From Massarina eburnea CBS 473.64 (taxonomy: Eukaryota; Ascomycota; Dothideomycetes; Pleosporales; Massarinaceae): DNA of 64,000 nucleotides. The stretch is taken from the NCBI GenBank assembly GCA_010093635.1, contig MU006793.1:90078-154077 (forward strand), written 5' to 3'. The translations under genes were made by a program, and so were the position numbers. Below, piece after piece: positions 12,160 through 24,309 of the stretch (positions are counted from its first letter, which is position 1; each line of letters opens with the position of its first letter). The notes beneath the pieces were generated by a model. It was not told where the DNA came from and did no database searches. It saw only the letters and a list, made by a program, of their open reading frames with translations.

Positions 12160-13888
12160 TTATATGGTATACCTGAACCCTTTCTGCGTGTCTTCCTGTA
12201 GAATGGTTAAACAATCTGTGCATTTCTCCAATCATCGTGCAAGAAGGGAAACAACTTACTGAATTCTGTTCTAGCTCGATCTCGCCCCGATCGGCCTTCT
12301 TATTCGCCCTCCAGAAAGCCACGCTCAAGATACCCACGATGATGATATTAAACAGACAGCATGCGATGCAAGCCCATAAACCATTATAGTAATGCGGGAC
12401 GTCCTGCTCACGGAACACCAGTCCACCGGCGATACCACCGATACCGCCGAATCCGACAAGTGTGGCAGAGCAGAAAGCGCGTTTCCACTGTCCCCTGATA
12501 TTGTTTGCCTGATAGGTCATGCCCGCCGGTACGTTCGAATTCGCGCCTGCGGTGGTAAGGAACACGCCGAAGTAGCGAACAGCATTCGAGGAATGCCAGC
12601 CCATGATGGGTATACCGATGAGGCAGAGCACCATGTTGAAGATGATGATGGGGCCGCGGGTTCGATATTTATCACCGATCCAGCCAGTGGCATACATGAC
12701 GATGCCGGCGAGCGCATAAGGGGGCGCGACTAGGCATTGCGAGGCGCCGACGCTGAATCCCATGCCGACTAGAATAACGGGCAGGAAGTATGCAAGAGCG
12801 TAGCTAACCGTAGTGGTGTTGAAGTAAATGAGAGCATATCCCCAGATCTTGGCATCGGTATATCCAGCGCGGAAGAACTTGGCCAAGGAAAAAGCCTCGG
12901 GAACGGCATCGCCACGGTCGCGGTCAACACGATCGATGATGAACTTTACTTCGCGGGGGTTGAGGAACTTGTAGGAGCGATGCGCTGCGTCCGGGAAGTC
13001 GACCAGGGCTACGTAACCGATAAAACCGAGAATAACTGTAAGTATTCCTTCGATTATGAAGATCCTATAAGTTAAGGTTCGGGGTCAGCAAACATCTATG
13101 TGAGTATGCGTAATTGATCAACTCACCAGCGCCATCCTGTCAACTTTGCGAGTCCGTTCATTTGCATCAGACCAAAAGCGAGGATACCAGCACATGCCGA
13201 GGCCAGGCTACCAAGGAGATAAAAAACGGAGTATCTCTTTCCAACGTCGTATCTACTATACTAAAGAACGTACAAAGTTAGCATATATTAATGTAGAAAT
13301 CAGATACATCACAACATACCCAGGTAGAGAGAAGATAGACGCATGAAGGGAAAAAGCCGGCTTCTAATATACCGAGGACGACGCGGAGCGCAGCGAGATC
13401 TTTCCATTCATTGACGAAGCCCATGCCAATCATTACCGCACCCCATGCTACGACAATAGCGGAGAGGAAAATGCGTGGGCCAATTTTCCTTACCAAAACC
13501 GTGGCCGGGGGTTGGAAGAAGATGTATGTGGTGAAGAAGACCAGAGTTACGATGGAATAACGCGAGACGGACCCAACGAGAACACCCAACTTCAATTCTA
13601 GTTTCATGCTATTGTGCGCATTGTTAGTAGCTGATTGACTTCGAGAGAGGTTTTGGGTAAACCCTACCCCGCAACATTGGCCGCTGACAAGTTCGTGCGG
13701 TCCATTAAGCTGATGCAGTACAGAATACCGATCGTAACCACCAGTCGACGGTCGATGCGATGGATAATCTTGCTCTGCTCCTGCGGCGTGAACTCGCACT
13801 CGTAAACCTCTGTGGAACCTCTAGGTGGCGTAAAACCCTCGATATCCTCGGACATAATGCCTTCATTCTTCTCGTGTATCGCCGCCAT
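12160..13888 (-). CDS. MFS permease, allantoate/Dal5 (anion:cation symporter) family
   Basis: Five exons (13668-13888, 13320-13608, 13127-13260, 12260-13064, 12160-12195) give 494 residues with about 12 hydrophobic segments. Family marks are ISLMDRTNLSAANVAG in the first transmembrane region, LLSTWYSRYDVGKR after the fourth, GWRWIFIIEG, and the C-terminal GFRYTI typical of Dal5-type permeases. The last exon has only 12 codons; without it the frame would run into unrelated sequence. Members import small organic anions such as allantoate, ureidosuccinate, vitamins or dipeptides across the plasma membrane; the substrate is unknown here. One HGATAR site lies upstream at 14032-14037 on the minus strand, compatible with nitrogen control but not proof. 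Confidence 0.92.
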
Positions 13889-15452
13889 GTTGAGAGAAGG
13901 AATTGCAGGTAAGTATCAAAGAAGACAGGTACCAGGGTCCGAACAGAAGGAAGACGAGAGGTGGAAGAAGTAGTAAAAAGGAGAGAGGCCTGTCCAACCT
14001 ATAAACAAGAATTCCTCCTAACTTCCAATGGTTATCAGTACATTGCCTAGGTGCCTTGTGCCACCTGCACTCCCATGTCTTACACCCCGCCAAAACAGCC
14101 CGCCACATTGCCCCAACTTCACCTGGGTAAGATACCGAGGCACAATTATCCCTCGCAGCACCGCATCCTTACGTCGTGAGATGCTGAAGCATGAGACGTT
14201 GGCCAACGAACACATCGGATGAGGGCCCGAAAGGGAAAAGCGGCGGGAAGAATAAAAATGGAGGGCGGTCGGGGAAGCGCCTTGGCACGTGGAGAACCCC
14301 GCGTTATCTCACTGCGCTAGCGACGAGAGCGGCAAAGGGCAAAGCGAATTAGGCCTGCTGATCTGGAGAAAGCACTCCCTCGTCGTCATGTATCGACACC
14401 GTATTCCTTTCGCAGTGCGATCGCACAAAGAACTGGGTTTCTTTCATCTCCTTTACATTTTCGCGAAGCCTTCGCCTGCAGCTCATGCCACAGCCTCTCG
14501 TTCGCCCAGCAACTTATATACAGCACGTGGTATTGGCAAGAATCGAGGGCTGAGATCAGTCTGCTTGGCTTTATCCGCCTCTCCACCTTTTGCTGGTCAC
14601 TGGTCTGATGCTTATCCCGAGTGGGATACTGTTCCGATACCGTGGCGAATCCTACTCCCTTTGTTGGATGCCACTGTTGGCTGCGTATCTGCCGCGCCCT
14701 GGGCCCCGTGAGCTTTGCCGCCAATTGAGAATGGGCTGCTGATGAGCACATTGAAGGATAGCCCGAGTTTCAATTGAGCAGTGCGTAAACCCTTTGCTCG
14801 GTAATCTCACTTGCGCTTTTATGGGTTGACGGGTTCGCCTGGCGAATGCTTGGGAACTTTTGGGCGCCAGCTGGTGTATGTCTTTGTGAGAGCAGGTGCG
14901 GATGTTAATTCGTTTATATCAGGACGGAAAGGGTCCCTTTGAATATACTTACGGGTAGTTTGTAAGCCTTCGAAGGGATGTGGTATTTTCGGTCGTTGGG
15001 TCGACCCGTGGCCCTGGGCGCTAAGATATGTCTCTCCACGCCGCACGCACGACCACGTGGTTGCTTCCCAATTCCAGTCTCAAGTACGCCAAGGAAAGCA
15101 TCTACCAGAACATTGTCGGTGGAAAACAAAAAAAAACCTCGTGTTTTGAGGGAATTTTGCTGCCTTGAATGTTGGTGGCTCCGAGATTTGTGTCTTCATG
15201 CTCGGTCAGGGCTAGATGATCTTGTCCGCATTTATAATTATACCCCTGTACACCGACGCTGCAAATGGATTCTGGAACAAGTTCTCCGGGCGGATCCGTC
15301 GGAAGTCTCTCCTTTACTGTCCTTCAATACATGTCCCCTGGTTATACAATCCCTTTTTGCCTAATTAACTTGAACATCTTCACTGCGCCGTCCAATGTTG
15401 ACTTCCGAATAAAGGGACTGTATTCGATGAGCTAGCCGAATAGACTCGGGGA
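13889..15452. other. Intergenic, no gene seen
   Basis: Promoter side of the permease followed by about 1.3 kb without a recognisable gene. The 5' part of the decayed phosphotransferase may extend into its right end, but I cannot align it with any confidence. Confidence 0.55.
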
Positions 15453-16365
15453 ATGAATTTAAAGCAACTAACGGAGTCCGAGCAGGAGGAGGTTACCCCC
15501 GCGACTGACGTAGACGACGCGAAACTGGACTACGTGTATGAACAATTTGCCGATTACATGTTTCATGTCTCCCAATTAGACTTTTATACAATTGGGGCGC
15601 TATCAAAGACTCCGTCTTCAAATGAATGGGTTGCTAGCGAACGTCCTTTCTGACTTACAACATGAACGCGTTGGAAACTGTAATCTCAAACTACCCTACA
15701 AGGCAAATCTCCTACAATCCCGTTTACGTATACAAAGGTGTTTCTTCACTCTCTCGCTGAGGAACATCTTGTCTATATTCGAACCTAACGAAATCTTGCC
15801 AATGACTGAGAAGATGCTAAGACGTGGTTCATTGCATGTCATTGATTCAAGAAATTTATCTCCCATCACTGCCTTGATGGTACTGGTGCTTTAAAGACCT
15901 ATCGTGACAATCGATAACCTACCGATATATTTGCACATCCGGATAACTTGCATATCACGGCTGTTATGGGCTGTAGATTTGCAAACACTATGCCAACGCA
16001 ATTTAGATATGACCTCCCTTGGTGGTTACTTTGACCATTACTGAATATGTGGCTTGAGGATTACACTATGAAGGGATTTATGATCGTCTACAGATTGGAA
16101 CGGTTTTTTGCGAGCCTTGGAACGGGTGGAGGCGAGGACGAATACGGAAGGGAGTTAGAGCAACCTACTTCTTTCTGCTCAGGCGCGTAAGTCCTGGGCG
16201 GCCGTAAGGGGTTGACTGCGGGATCAGAAAGAGTTTCAACATCGATGTGGCCCATTGGGCTGCACTTCATAAGGATGGGAATGATTTGCTTGGTTGCATG
16301 ATGAGAGGAGAAAAGGAGAAATTGGTGGACTAAGGAATGGATCGGTTGAAGGCTTGTGAAGCATA
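15453..16365 (+). pseudogene. Decayed APH-family phosphotransferase (kinase-like) relic
   Basis: A broken copy of the fungal aminoglycoside-phosphotransferase-like family. Recognisable blocks in order: YEQFADYMFHVSQLDF and IGALSK (15453-15650), MNALETVISNYPTRQ in another frame from 15662, SLAEEHLVYIRT back in the first frame, then HPDNLHITAV, FANTMPTQFRYDLPWWLL and RLERFFASL (to about 16110), then SAQARKSW and a charged tail near 16370. After 15780 this frame has stops at 15786, 15807, 15843, 15915 and 16032, and at least two frameshifts occur upstream. The catalytic stretch that should read like an IDWEF motif is altered to VMGCRF. It therefore cannot encode a working enzyme. The N-terminal half is not recognised. 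Confidence 0.8.
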
Positions 16366-17272
16366 GTTGAAGGCCCGATTTTCTTGGTGAGGCTTGTAAG
16401 AATGTAGCGTTAAATACCTTTACTTGCTCTAATGAATCTCAGAGCCTGCGACATACTACCAGCTTGAAGTTTCAACGGCATCTGGAAGTTTCTGCTTCCC
16501 TTTCGTCGACCCGCCGAAGATGGTATGGTCTTCTGTTGCCCACCTCGATTTAGATAGCGAAAGAATTGCGGCAGTGACTTTCGGATAGCTCGCAGAATGG
16601 GGGAGAGCAAGCTAGTTCGACGTACGCATCTGAAAACATGGAAATCCCACATCAGTATCGACCTTCATTTTGCTTCCAAATGCTTTTCTTGGTCATTCTG
16701 ACCAGTCCAGAACATGTGATGTCCCGACCCTTCCACCGCATGCACGGAAGCTTCTCATAGACAACGTGTCCACTCTTACCTCAGACAAGAAGTCATATGA
16801 GCCTATCAGAAGTCAGGGAGAGGACTCTTTCTCTCGTTCAATGTCAGACCTTACTTACCGTGAATGGCCAGTGTCGTATACTGACTAGGATGAAGGTCGC
16901 GCGACCCTTGTCCGGCAGTATGTGAAATGGAAAGGCTAATATGCATAACTCTCGGCACTTCACCAGCGACTCCCAACCAGTACACCAAATTGCATTCCTA
17001 ATTAATCTCTATCAAGCCCTTAAAGTCCGAGGCCTCTTACTGGGTCCGACACGTCAGAAGAAGAAGGTTACCTATGATAACAATACCAATGTCGATCATC
17101 AGGGCTCGCATTCGGCTTCCCCACACATACCACTTTAATATACGACATGGTCTGGGGAAACAAGCAACGAGCGAGCGAGCCTCTACTTTAATAACACATC
17201 AGAGAGCCCACCTCTAGGCATTGTCAGATTCACTTCCCTCGATTCGAAATTTCACGTCTAGCTAACGTCGCC
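16366..17272. other. Intergenic, no gene seen
   Basis: Spacer between the phosphotransferase relic and the DUF1996 gene. No domain-bearing frame found; it should contain the promoter of the DUF1996 gene. Confidence 0.55.
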
Positions 17273-18527
17273 ATGTTTTGGAACGCCCTCATTGCCGGCG
17301 CTGTCCTAGGACATTCCGCGTCTGCGCAGAACATGCTCAGGTTTGGCTGCTCGCAACTCACCATCGAGCGTGCGGATCCTCTCGTCAATCCCGGACAAGC
17401 TCCTTCGCCGCATACACATCAGATCATTGGAGGAGCATGTAACCCCATCCCATCATTGATACAACCAGAACTAACAAGGAGTAGAACTCTTTCAACCTGA
17501 CGGTAACGCTCAACTACATAGTTTTTTTTTTTCACATACTAATCAAGACCACTACAGATGGAACCCGCAGTATTCGACCCCCCCGCCAAATCCACATGCA
17601 CAACCTGCACCTACAGCGAAGACTTCAGCAACTACTGGACCGCATCCCTCTACTTCAAGTCCCCCGAGAACAGCACCTACCAACGTGTTCCCCAATTCGC
17701 CAACGTCGGGCTCCAACAAGACGGCGGCATGACAATTTGTAAGTACCAGTATACAAAAGGCGCACATGTGTGCCAAACACTGATTTCGCAATCCACCATG
17801 TAGACTACATGCCGTACTCGGCCGTCAACAACAAAATGACCGCCTTCAAGCCCGGCTTCCGCATGCTCGCAGGCGACCCAATGTCCAAGACGAACAACCG
17901 CGTCTCCATATGTCACCGCTGTTTAGGCAACGGCGAAGGTTTCGCGCCCTGCGATAACAAAGATACGGGCGAATTGCCAGCCAAATACTGTCCTAAAGGG
18001 ATCCGAGCAACAGTCATCTTCCCAAGTTGCTGGGACGGGAAGAATTTGGATAGTCCGGATCACAAGAGCCATGTTGCGTACTCGAATGCCGGGGGTTTGG
18101 GTTCGCCGAAATGTCCATCTACGCACCCGGTGTCGATCCCGCAGGTCATGTATGAGATTATGTGGGACACTGGGCGTTATAAGAATGATGCTTGGTATAA
18201 GAATGGAAAGCAACCGTTTGTGTACAGCTTCGGTGATGCGTAAGTTCCCCCTGCCATCGTTCCGTGGCGTTACTGATTTATGGTTGTAGTGTCGGGTACG
18301 GTCAACATGGCGACTACGTCTTTGGTTGGAAAGATGACTCGCTTCAAAAGGCCATGGATGCTCTCCCCTCGGGTAAATGCGCCAACGCGAACTGCCAGGT
18401 CCTCAAGATCCAGTCTGCGGCCGACGCGATGAAGTGTAAGAAGGCGCAGCAGGTTGTTGAGGATGTTGGGAAGGATGGTGCTTGGCTCAAGGAGCTTCCC
18501 GGTGGTGTTCCTATCATGAGTTCATAG
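17273..18527 (+). CDS. Secreted DUF1996-domain protein
   Basis: Exons 17273-17434, 17485-17502, 17558-17738, 17804-18239 and 18290-18527 give 344 residues. A signal peptide (FWNALIAGAVLGHSASA) precedes the DUF1996 domain, recognised by RADPLVNPGQAPSPHTHQI, the paired Cys motif CTTCTYSEDFSNYWTASLYF, and PSCWDGKNLDSPDHKSHVAY. The domain is found in secreted fungal proteins, often beside WSC domains; no WSC domain is present and biochemical function is not established. Two structural oddities: the first intron must start with GC (GC-AG, 50 bp), because no GT donor yields an open frame, and it is followed by an 18-nt micro-exon coding NSFNLT. Confidence 0.9.
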
Positions 18528-19042
18528 GCGGAGTGGGCCTAGGTTGGAGTTATGGTGGTGTTTATGGAAGGCTCGGCGGAGAGCGATGATTTCTCACTCG
18601 TTTTGTGTTTAGTTTTGTAGTAATGGAGTTTAAATCTTTGTTGAACTATTGCTTACTCATTCATTCTACGGAAGTATGATGCATTTAGACTATGGGCATC
18701 GATTTACACTGACATCACTGTATGAGGCTTCCGCGCATGGGCCCGGAGGATTGTAGAAGTCGGTCAAGATAGCCGAGGCGGACTTGGCGTCACCAAACGA
18801 GGAATCCCACGATTAGTTGCTATTCCGTAACTTAGCTACGTACAGTCCTGTGTAAAAGGTCACCACATTGCCGGGCCCCACAAATCTAATATACTACCAG
18901 TCAGTACTTTGGGCACCTTTACAGAAGTTCTGTGACATTATTTATTTAGTTGTAAAAAATTATGTCATCATGGATGAATGGCAGTCTACGTCTTTCAATA
19001 TCACTCCAACTTAATATAGATCTAGCACAATATATACGCCTA
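18528..19042. other. Intergenic between convergent genes
   Basis: Shared 3' region of the DUF1996 and GH31 genes. No gene or repeat seen. Confidence 0.6.
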
Positions 19043-22000
19043 CTACCAGCTCAGCGTCCAACTCGCGCTCCAAGCCCCACTCTTAGTCAGCTCGTTCAGC
19101 TTGCTCAACTTCAACACTCCCGTATCTTTATCGTAGTCCACAGTACCGTTTCCGATGCTCTGTCCATTCAACTTCAACTCGCCGATTCCATCGAAGACAC
19201 CAAGAATTGTGACATTGCCCAGCGCGTTTGTATCCTTCCAAGTACCGTTGACATCTGCCTTCAACTGCCCATCACCTGCCTTGAACGAGATTTCCAAGGA
19301 CTCAGTTGGCTCAAGCGACTCTCCATCATCAACATATAGCGAGCCTTCAGCATCCCCATCGCCATTTAGTGCGACAATGAGACCCCAAGGGTTTTTACGC
19401 GAGTCTGTGGTCGTATAGCCCGGTTCTTGAGTCGGCAGAACAGCGCCTCCGCGTATGAAGACGGGGATATGGCCGAGTGGGGCTTGGATCGTGGTGTTGA
19501 CGCCAGCTTCGGCGTTCACCTTTTCGCCAGTATACCAATCGTACCAAGACTCGCCGTCGATGATGCCGGGAAAGACGCCGTTGACTGTGTCAACTTGAGG
19601 CTCCAAGACCGGCGTAACGAGGATGTTAGGACCGAGGAGGAATTGGGCATCTACACCCGCGAGCTGAGGCTCATTGGGGAATTCCCAAGATAGTGCTCGC
19701 ATGACTGTAGAGCCCGTGGTGTGCGCTTGATGGAACAGTGTATAGATGTAAGGCAAGAGCGAGTACCTAATCTGCATCGCCGTCTTCGCGGCAGTCGCAA
19801 CACTCTCCCAGCGGAAAGGTTCCTGGGAATTCGCAGAAAGGGTGTTGTGATTTCGGTAGAAGGGGAAGAAGGCCGAGAGCTGCATCCAACGGGAGCACAG
19901 TTCAGCGTCGGTATTGCCGTTGAAACCGCAAGTGTCGACACCGAACATGGGGATGCCAAATAGCGAGAAAGAGAGCGCTTGGGGAATGGAGAAGTACATA
20001 TAGTACCATTTGGAAGCGTTGTCACCGCCCCAGTGACCAGCCCATTTTCCGGTTCCGGGGAAGGTCGAACGGCCGATAATAAAGGGGCGCTTGTCAGGGA
20101 AGACGTTTAGTAGACCTTGATAGGTGGCATTAAGGATTTGATGTCTGTGAGAAGTGTCAGCCTGTCATGATCCAGTCGATAATACGATCGTACTCACCCC
20201 CAGATGTTGTGAACATCGTATTCTTGCACTCCATTTGCATGCGTCGCATTAGGACTAACAGCATGCACTGCCAAATCAGCGCCATCCTGTACATTATTGA
20301 TCACGTATGGCGGGTAGTTTACGTTCCTCACACCAGGCGTCGGAGTCGTTCGCAGGTAGCTTGTAGTAGATGGCGCAGGGACAGCAGTCAAACTGTTTTC
20401 AGCTGCCTGGCTCGAAGCTGCCGCAGAAGCCGAAGCGGCTTCTGTCGCGTTCGTGATGTTGAAGGCCTCGGGGAAATCATAAATGACGTTTCCTTTCTCC
20501 CCAGGAAGGGCGAATGGAGGATGAACGGGATTGAGAGTAACATTTCCACTGCCACAGGAGCCGACGCAGAAGGAGGATACTTCGTTCATGTCAATCCAGA
20601 AGCCTGAGAATGGGACTTCCTTGTACCATTCGACCATCTCTTTGACCCACCAGCTCTGGCCATTGACTGACATCCAGTCCGGAAACACAGTATAACCGGG
20701 CCATACAGCACCAATATATTGACTGCCATCGGGATTCGTCAAAAAGGTGCCAGACTCGTTACCTCTTGCATACGTATCATAAGCGTCCGAGGCATTCTGT
20801 GGGTTTGGAATATATATCGCTGCATCGACAATAGGTACAAAGTGCTGATTGTTGCCGTGAAGCCAGTCAAAGAACTCATTCACACCTGAAGGCGGGAACG
20901 CAACAGGATCGAGTGTGAAGTCACGATACTGATCCATGTAATCGATGTCAAGCCAGATAGTCTCGAGCGGAATGTCGAAGTCCTTGAAAGTTTGCACAAT
21001 CTCGCGTAGTTGGGTCCAGTTGCGGTAGCCCCAACGGCACTGATGGTACCCAAGACCCCAGTAGTTTTGCATAGCAGGTAGTGCATCGATGGACTTGAGG
21101 TATTGTTTGGTGACTTCAGGTTGCGTCGGACCGTCGTAGATGAATAGGTCGATGCTGCCGCCCAGGGTTCTCCAGGTGAGACTCTCGCTTTCCAGCTTGA
21201 TTTCTTGTCCGTGCGTATTGCGAAGGTAGACGCCATGAGCGTAAGACTCGTAAGGAGATCCTCCACTTCCGTTGCCTGTGCCATTCTCATGGCCATTCTC
21301 ATGGCCATGACCTCTGGTATGATTTACATGATGACCGTGGCTGTACCCGCGTGGATCAAGCGCAGACTTCTTGACAGGCGTTGTCTTGTTACCACTGCCC
21401 GTTTCAAAGTATCGTGTTTCGAGGTAGAATGGGTGACTACCATACAAGTTTCGGTCGATTGGATCACCTACATCCGCAGCGAAGATGGTAGCAGTGTAGT
21501 TGCTGTTCAGTTTGAGCCCATGGATGTGCTCTCCGAGGCCCGAAATGGTATAGTCTTCTGGCAGAGTTGACACAAATTCGATGAATTGATCTTCGTAGAC
21601 GAGTTTTGTATCTTCAGTGGAGAAAAGAACGTCGCCGGTGGAGCCACGAGTGACACTGAACCAGAAGGAGGGTTCGTCACCCGCTACTCGCACATTAGCA
21701 TGGCCATTTTGCAGCGGAGTGGGGCCATATGAAACTTACAGTTGAACTCGAGGTCGATGTCACCGAAGGATGATTCAGCTTGAGGACGAGTGATCATATC
21801 CGGCGGAATGAACCACGAGGTATTTGAGGAACCCTGCTACTGTTAGCCTCATCAGCATAGTCAGAAAGAAGGATACTTGCCAGATATGCCGGGCTAATAT
21901 TAATAGCCAGTCTATTCGCCGACTGATACTCAACCTTCAGATTGAGTACCTCAACATCATTGCCATAGACATTGCAAGGCGCGCCCGCCAGAGTCAGCAC

Positions 22001-22267
22001 AGCAGTCAAGCCGCGCTCATCCTCCTTGACCTGTGATGCCTTGTACCCAGGACACACATCCTGGGCATTGACCGCATCCGGATCGTTGATATTGGGCAGA
22101 AGATCCGCTCCCTCATCTGCCGCCGAAGGGATTGTAAACTCCGGCCGGAAAGCCGTTGCTGTACCACCAGCCGCCACCGTTGTCGAAGGCGCAGTTCCTT
22201 GGCCAGTACTCAAGCCCTGCAAAGCCAAGAGCACCGATGCTGTCTTCAAAAAGCTTGAGCGAGCCAT
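19043..22267 (-). CDS. Secreted alpha-glucosidase, glycoside hydrolase family 31
   Basis: Four exons (21881-22267, 21740-21833, 20198-21683, 19043-20144) give 1022 residues, in the size range of fungal secreted GH31 enzymes. A signal peptide is at residues 1-23. The catalytic nucleophile is D525 in FWIDMNEVSS and the acid/base is D697 in HWGGDN; WLDIDYMDQYRDF and GVDTCGFNG also match the family. It should release glucose from the non-reducing ends of maltose, starch or related alpha-glucans outside the cell. Several NxT/S sites suggest glycosylation. The start at 22267 gives a clean signal peptide; the frame is open further upstream. The first intron begins with GC (CTG then GCAAGT) and ends in a TAGCAG tandem acceptor. 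Confidence 0.94.
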
Positions 22268-23295
22268 GTCGGCGATCCAATTGCTCTTGCCGATTGAAGT
22301 TTCGACTTCCGTGGCACAAGTTGTAGAGAAGAAGTGACTAAATGGCGCCCAAGCATCTGCGGAGGGAGCCATGGGCAAAATATATACCTCGCTTTCAAGA
22401 GGTATGGCGATGGCGTTCCGGTAAGCTCCATGCATGCGCCATCCCCGCAGTAAACAACAGAGAAGTATGACGTTGGGCCAGGAACACCGGCAAGGGTGGA
22501 GTGCACGCTGGAGATGGTACCGGATGGAAGCATTGGCTTTGAAGGGTATTGGAGATGTACCGTTGCGGCTCTCGAAAGATCAGGGAACGTGCGCCCGATG
22601 AGTTCATCGCGCCTTCTCCTTGCAGTGTCGCCTGCAGCTCACGCTTTGTAGTGCTATTCCGGCTTGGCAACCGTGAACAGGTTTGGGCTTGATGGTAATT
22701 TGAATTTGGTACTATTCTCCTATGCTGGGTTCTGCTGATTGACAAATGAAATACTATCTCTCTTCTGTGTAGAGAATAATAATGACTGACTATATATGTA
22801 TATACAAAGAAAACATTATTTGCGTTTCCCGACCCATCCTGAGCCGATCACCTAAGACATTCCGCTACCGCTTCTCCACCACCACGATCATGAGATGGTT
22901 CTTCTAGCGTAAGCCCCATCACGCTATCCCACACATAAGCACTTTCTACCCCGCAGATCAGGCGTTCGGAAGCACCATATGCGAACGGGCTCTGTGATTG
23001 GCGACATGTCGGAGCGAGCATATCCTCCCGACATCTTCCCGAGAATTTCGTCCTCCAAAAGTCGACTACTCCGGAGTACACCGCCGTGGTGACATCGTGC
23101 ATGTGCATGTGCATCAGCGCGACAATCTAATAATGTCCTCGAACTCGAAAGTTGGAAAAGTGAAGAACTGGGTCAACGTCGTGGGAAGATTCTCGGGGTG
23201 TCATGGCACTTTAATGTCTCGTCTCCTCCCTGGATAACCTCGCTGGTAGGAATGCTTCTTCGAAATTTCTCTTCTCATCACGGCCTCGAAACTCT
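22268..23295. other. Intergenic, no gene seen
   Basis: Upstream region of the GH31 gene and downstream region of the Pro/Ser-rich orphan. No recognisable gene. Confidence 0.55.
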
Positions 23296-24309
23296 TCACT
23301 TCGGCCAGTGCTTGGAAGACCTCGGCGTGCCTCCACTGCTCTCATTCGGCCATCTGAACAACGTGAAAGGAATATCCGGATCATCGCTCGTCGCAACAAA
23401 GATGCCCTCTTCGCCCAACCCATTCCTCCCAATGTAACTCTTTAGCGACGTGCGACGAGATTGTCGGGTTTTGCCCGAGGACGATGTTTCCACAGAGATT
23501 GGCGTCGGGGGTATTGGGGGTATCGGTATCTGGTATTGCTGTTGCGTCTGCGACGGTGCCCGGTCCTGTACCTGTGTTAAGAATGATCGGAAAGATACAG
23601 GACGCGATTGAGTATTTATTGCCGGCAGCTTCGGTACTCTGGCTTTCGATTTTGGAGGTGGTGGCGGCGGCGGAGGCAATGACGATAGCATTGATAGATT
23701 CGAGAACCTCGTAGAATTACGATGGATTGAAGCATATTCCGACACTGCATAAGCAGGTGAAGGAATAATTGCCACAGGTGTAGGCGAGAGCCTCGTAAGA
23801 GATAGTTCGGAAGTCGCGTCTGAGCTCGCCATGCGTGGTAGACGTGGTTTTGATGGGGTCTTTGATGGCGAACTGCCCGCTGTGTGCGGTCGGTCATCGC
23901 CGGGGAGGAGAGTCCATTGACTCGGTGATTGGAGGCCCGGAGACGTAGCTAGAGACGCGGCTGAAGACTCGCCAAATCGGGGACTGGGGAGTTTGAGTGT
24001 GGGAAATGTGTCCAGGAGAGGGAGGAGATTGGACTGTGAATGCTTGTTCGAATTCTGGTAGGTCGACAAAGGCGTGGTCTTATTCTCCACCTCGGAGAGC
24101 GTTAGGGTCGATCGTCCCGTTGGTGTTTTTGATGTTGGCAGTTGAACCATGCATGGGATTTTCGTAGACGCTTTCCTTTGCACATCACTGCGCGCAAGTC
24201 CAGATGCCGAGTCGCATGATGCGGATCGCGGACGATTCGCAAGTACTTCGTCTTCCTCCTCCTTCTTACCCTTCCTGATGCATGCCCAATATCCAGCACC
24301 TATGCACAT
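23296..24309 (-). CDS. Hypothetical Ser/Pro-rich protein, possibly single-pass membrane
   Basis: Single open frame of 337 residues, family not recognised. After a short hydrophobic N-terminus (CIGAGYWACIRK) the protein is basic, then rich in Ser, Thr and Pro with a run of eight Pro near the middle; no globular domain is visible. The open frame extends 5' of the first ATG through about 18 more codons that would complete a transmembrane helix (IGIEGVVFVAMCIGAGYWAC) before an in-frame TAA. This suggests that the true start, an upstream exon or a lost base has been missed. The body would then be a disordered cytoplasmic tail. It could be a non-coding coincidence, but a GC-balanced frame of 1 kb is unlikely by chance. 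Confidence 0.6.
   Translation of the reverse strand: MCIGAGYWACIRKGKKEEEDEVLANRPRSASCDSASGLARSDVQRKASTKIPCMVQLPTSKTPTGRSTLTLSEVENKTTPLSTYQNSNKHSQSNLLPLLDTFPTLKLPSPRFGESSAASLATSPGLQSPSQWTLLPGDDRPHTAGSSPSKTPSKPRLPRMASSDATSELSLTRLSPTPVAIIPSPAYAVSEYASIHRNSTRFSNLSMLSSLPPPPPPPPKSKARVPKLPAINTQSRPVSFRSFLTQVQDRAPSQTQQQYQIPIPPIPPTPISVETSSSGKTRQSRRTSLKSYIGRNGLGEEGIFVATSDDPDIPFTLFRWPNESSGGTPRSSKHWPK

Noticed and set aside
12128..12259. C-terminal extension of the Dal5-like permease frame
   Set aside because: A GTAAGT donor follows the Ser codon and the next exon restores the family ending GFRYTI; the read-through tail has no family match.
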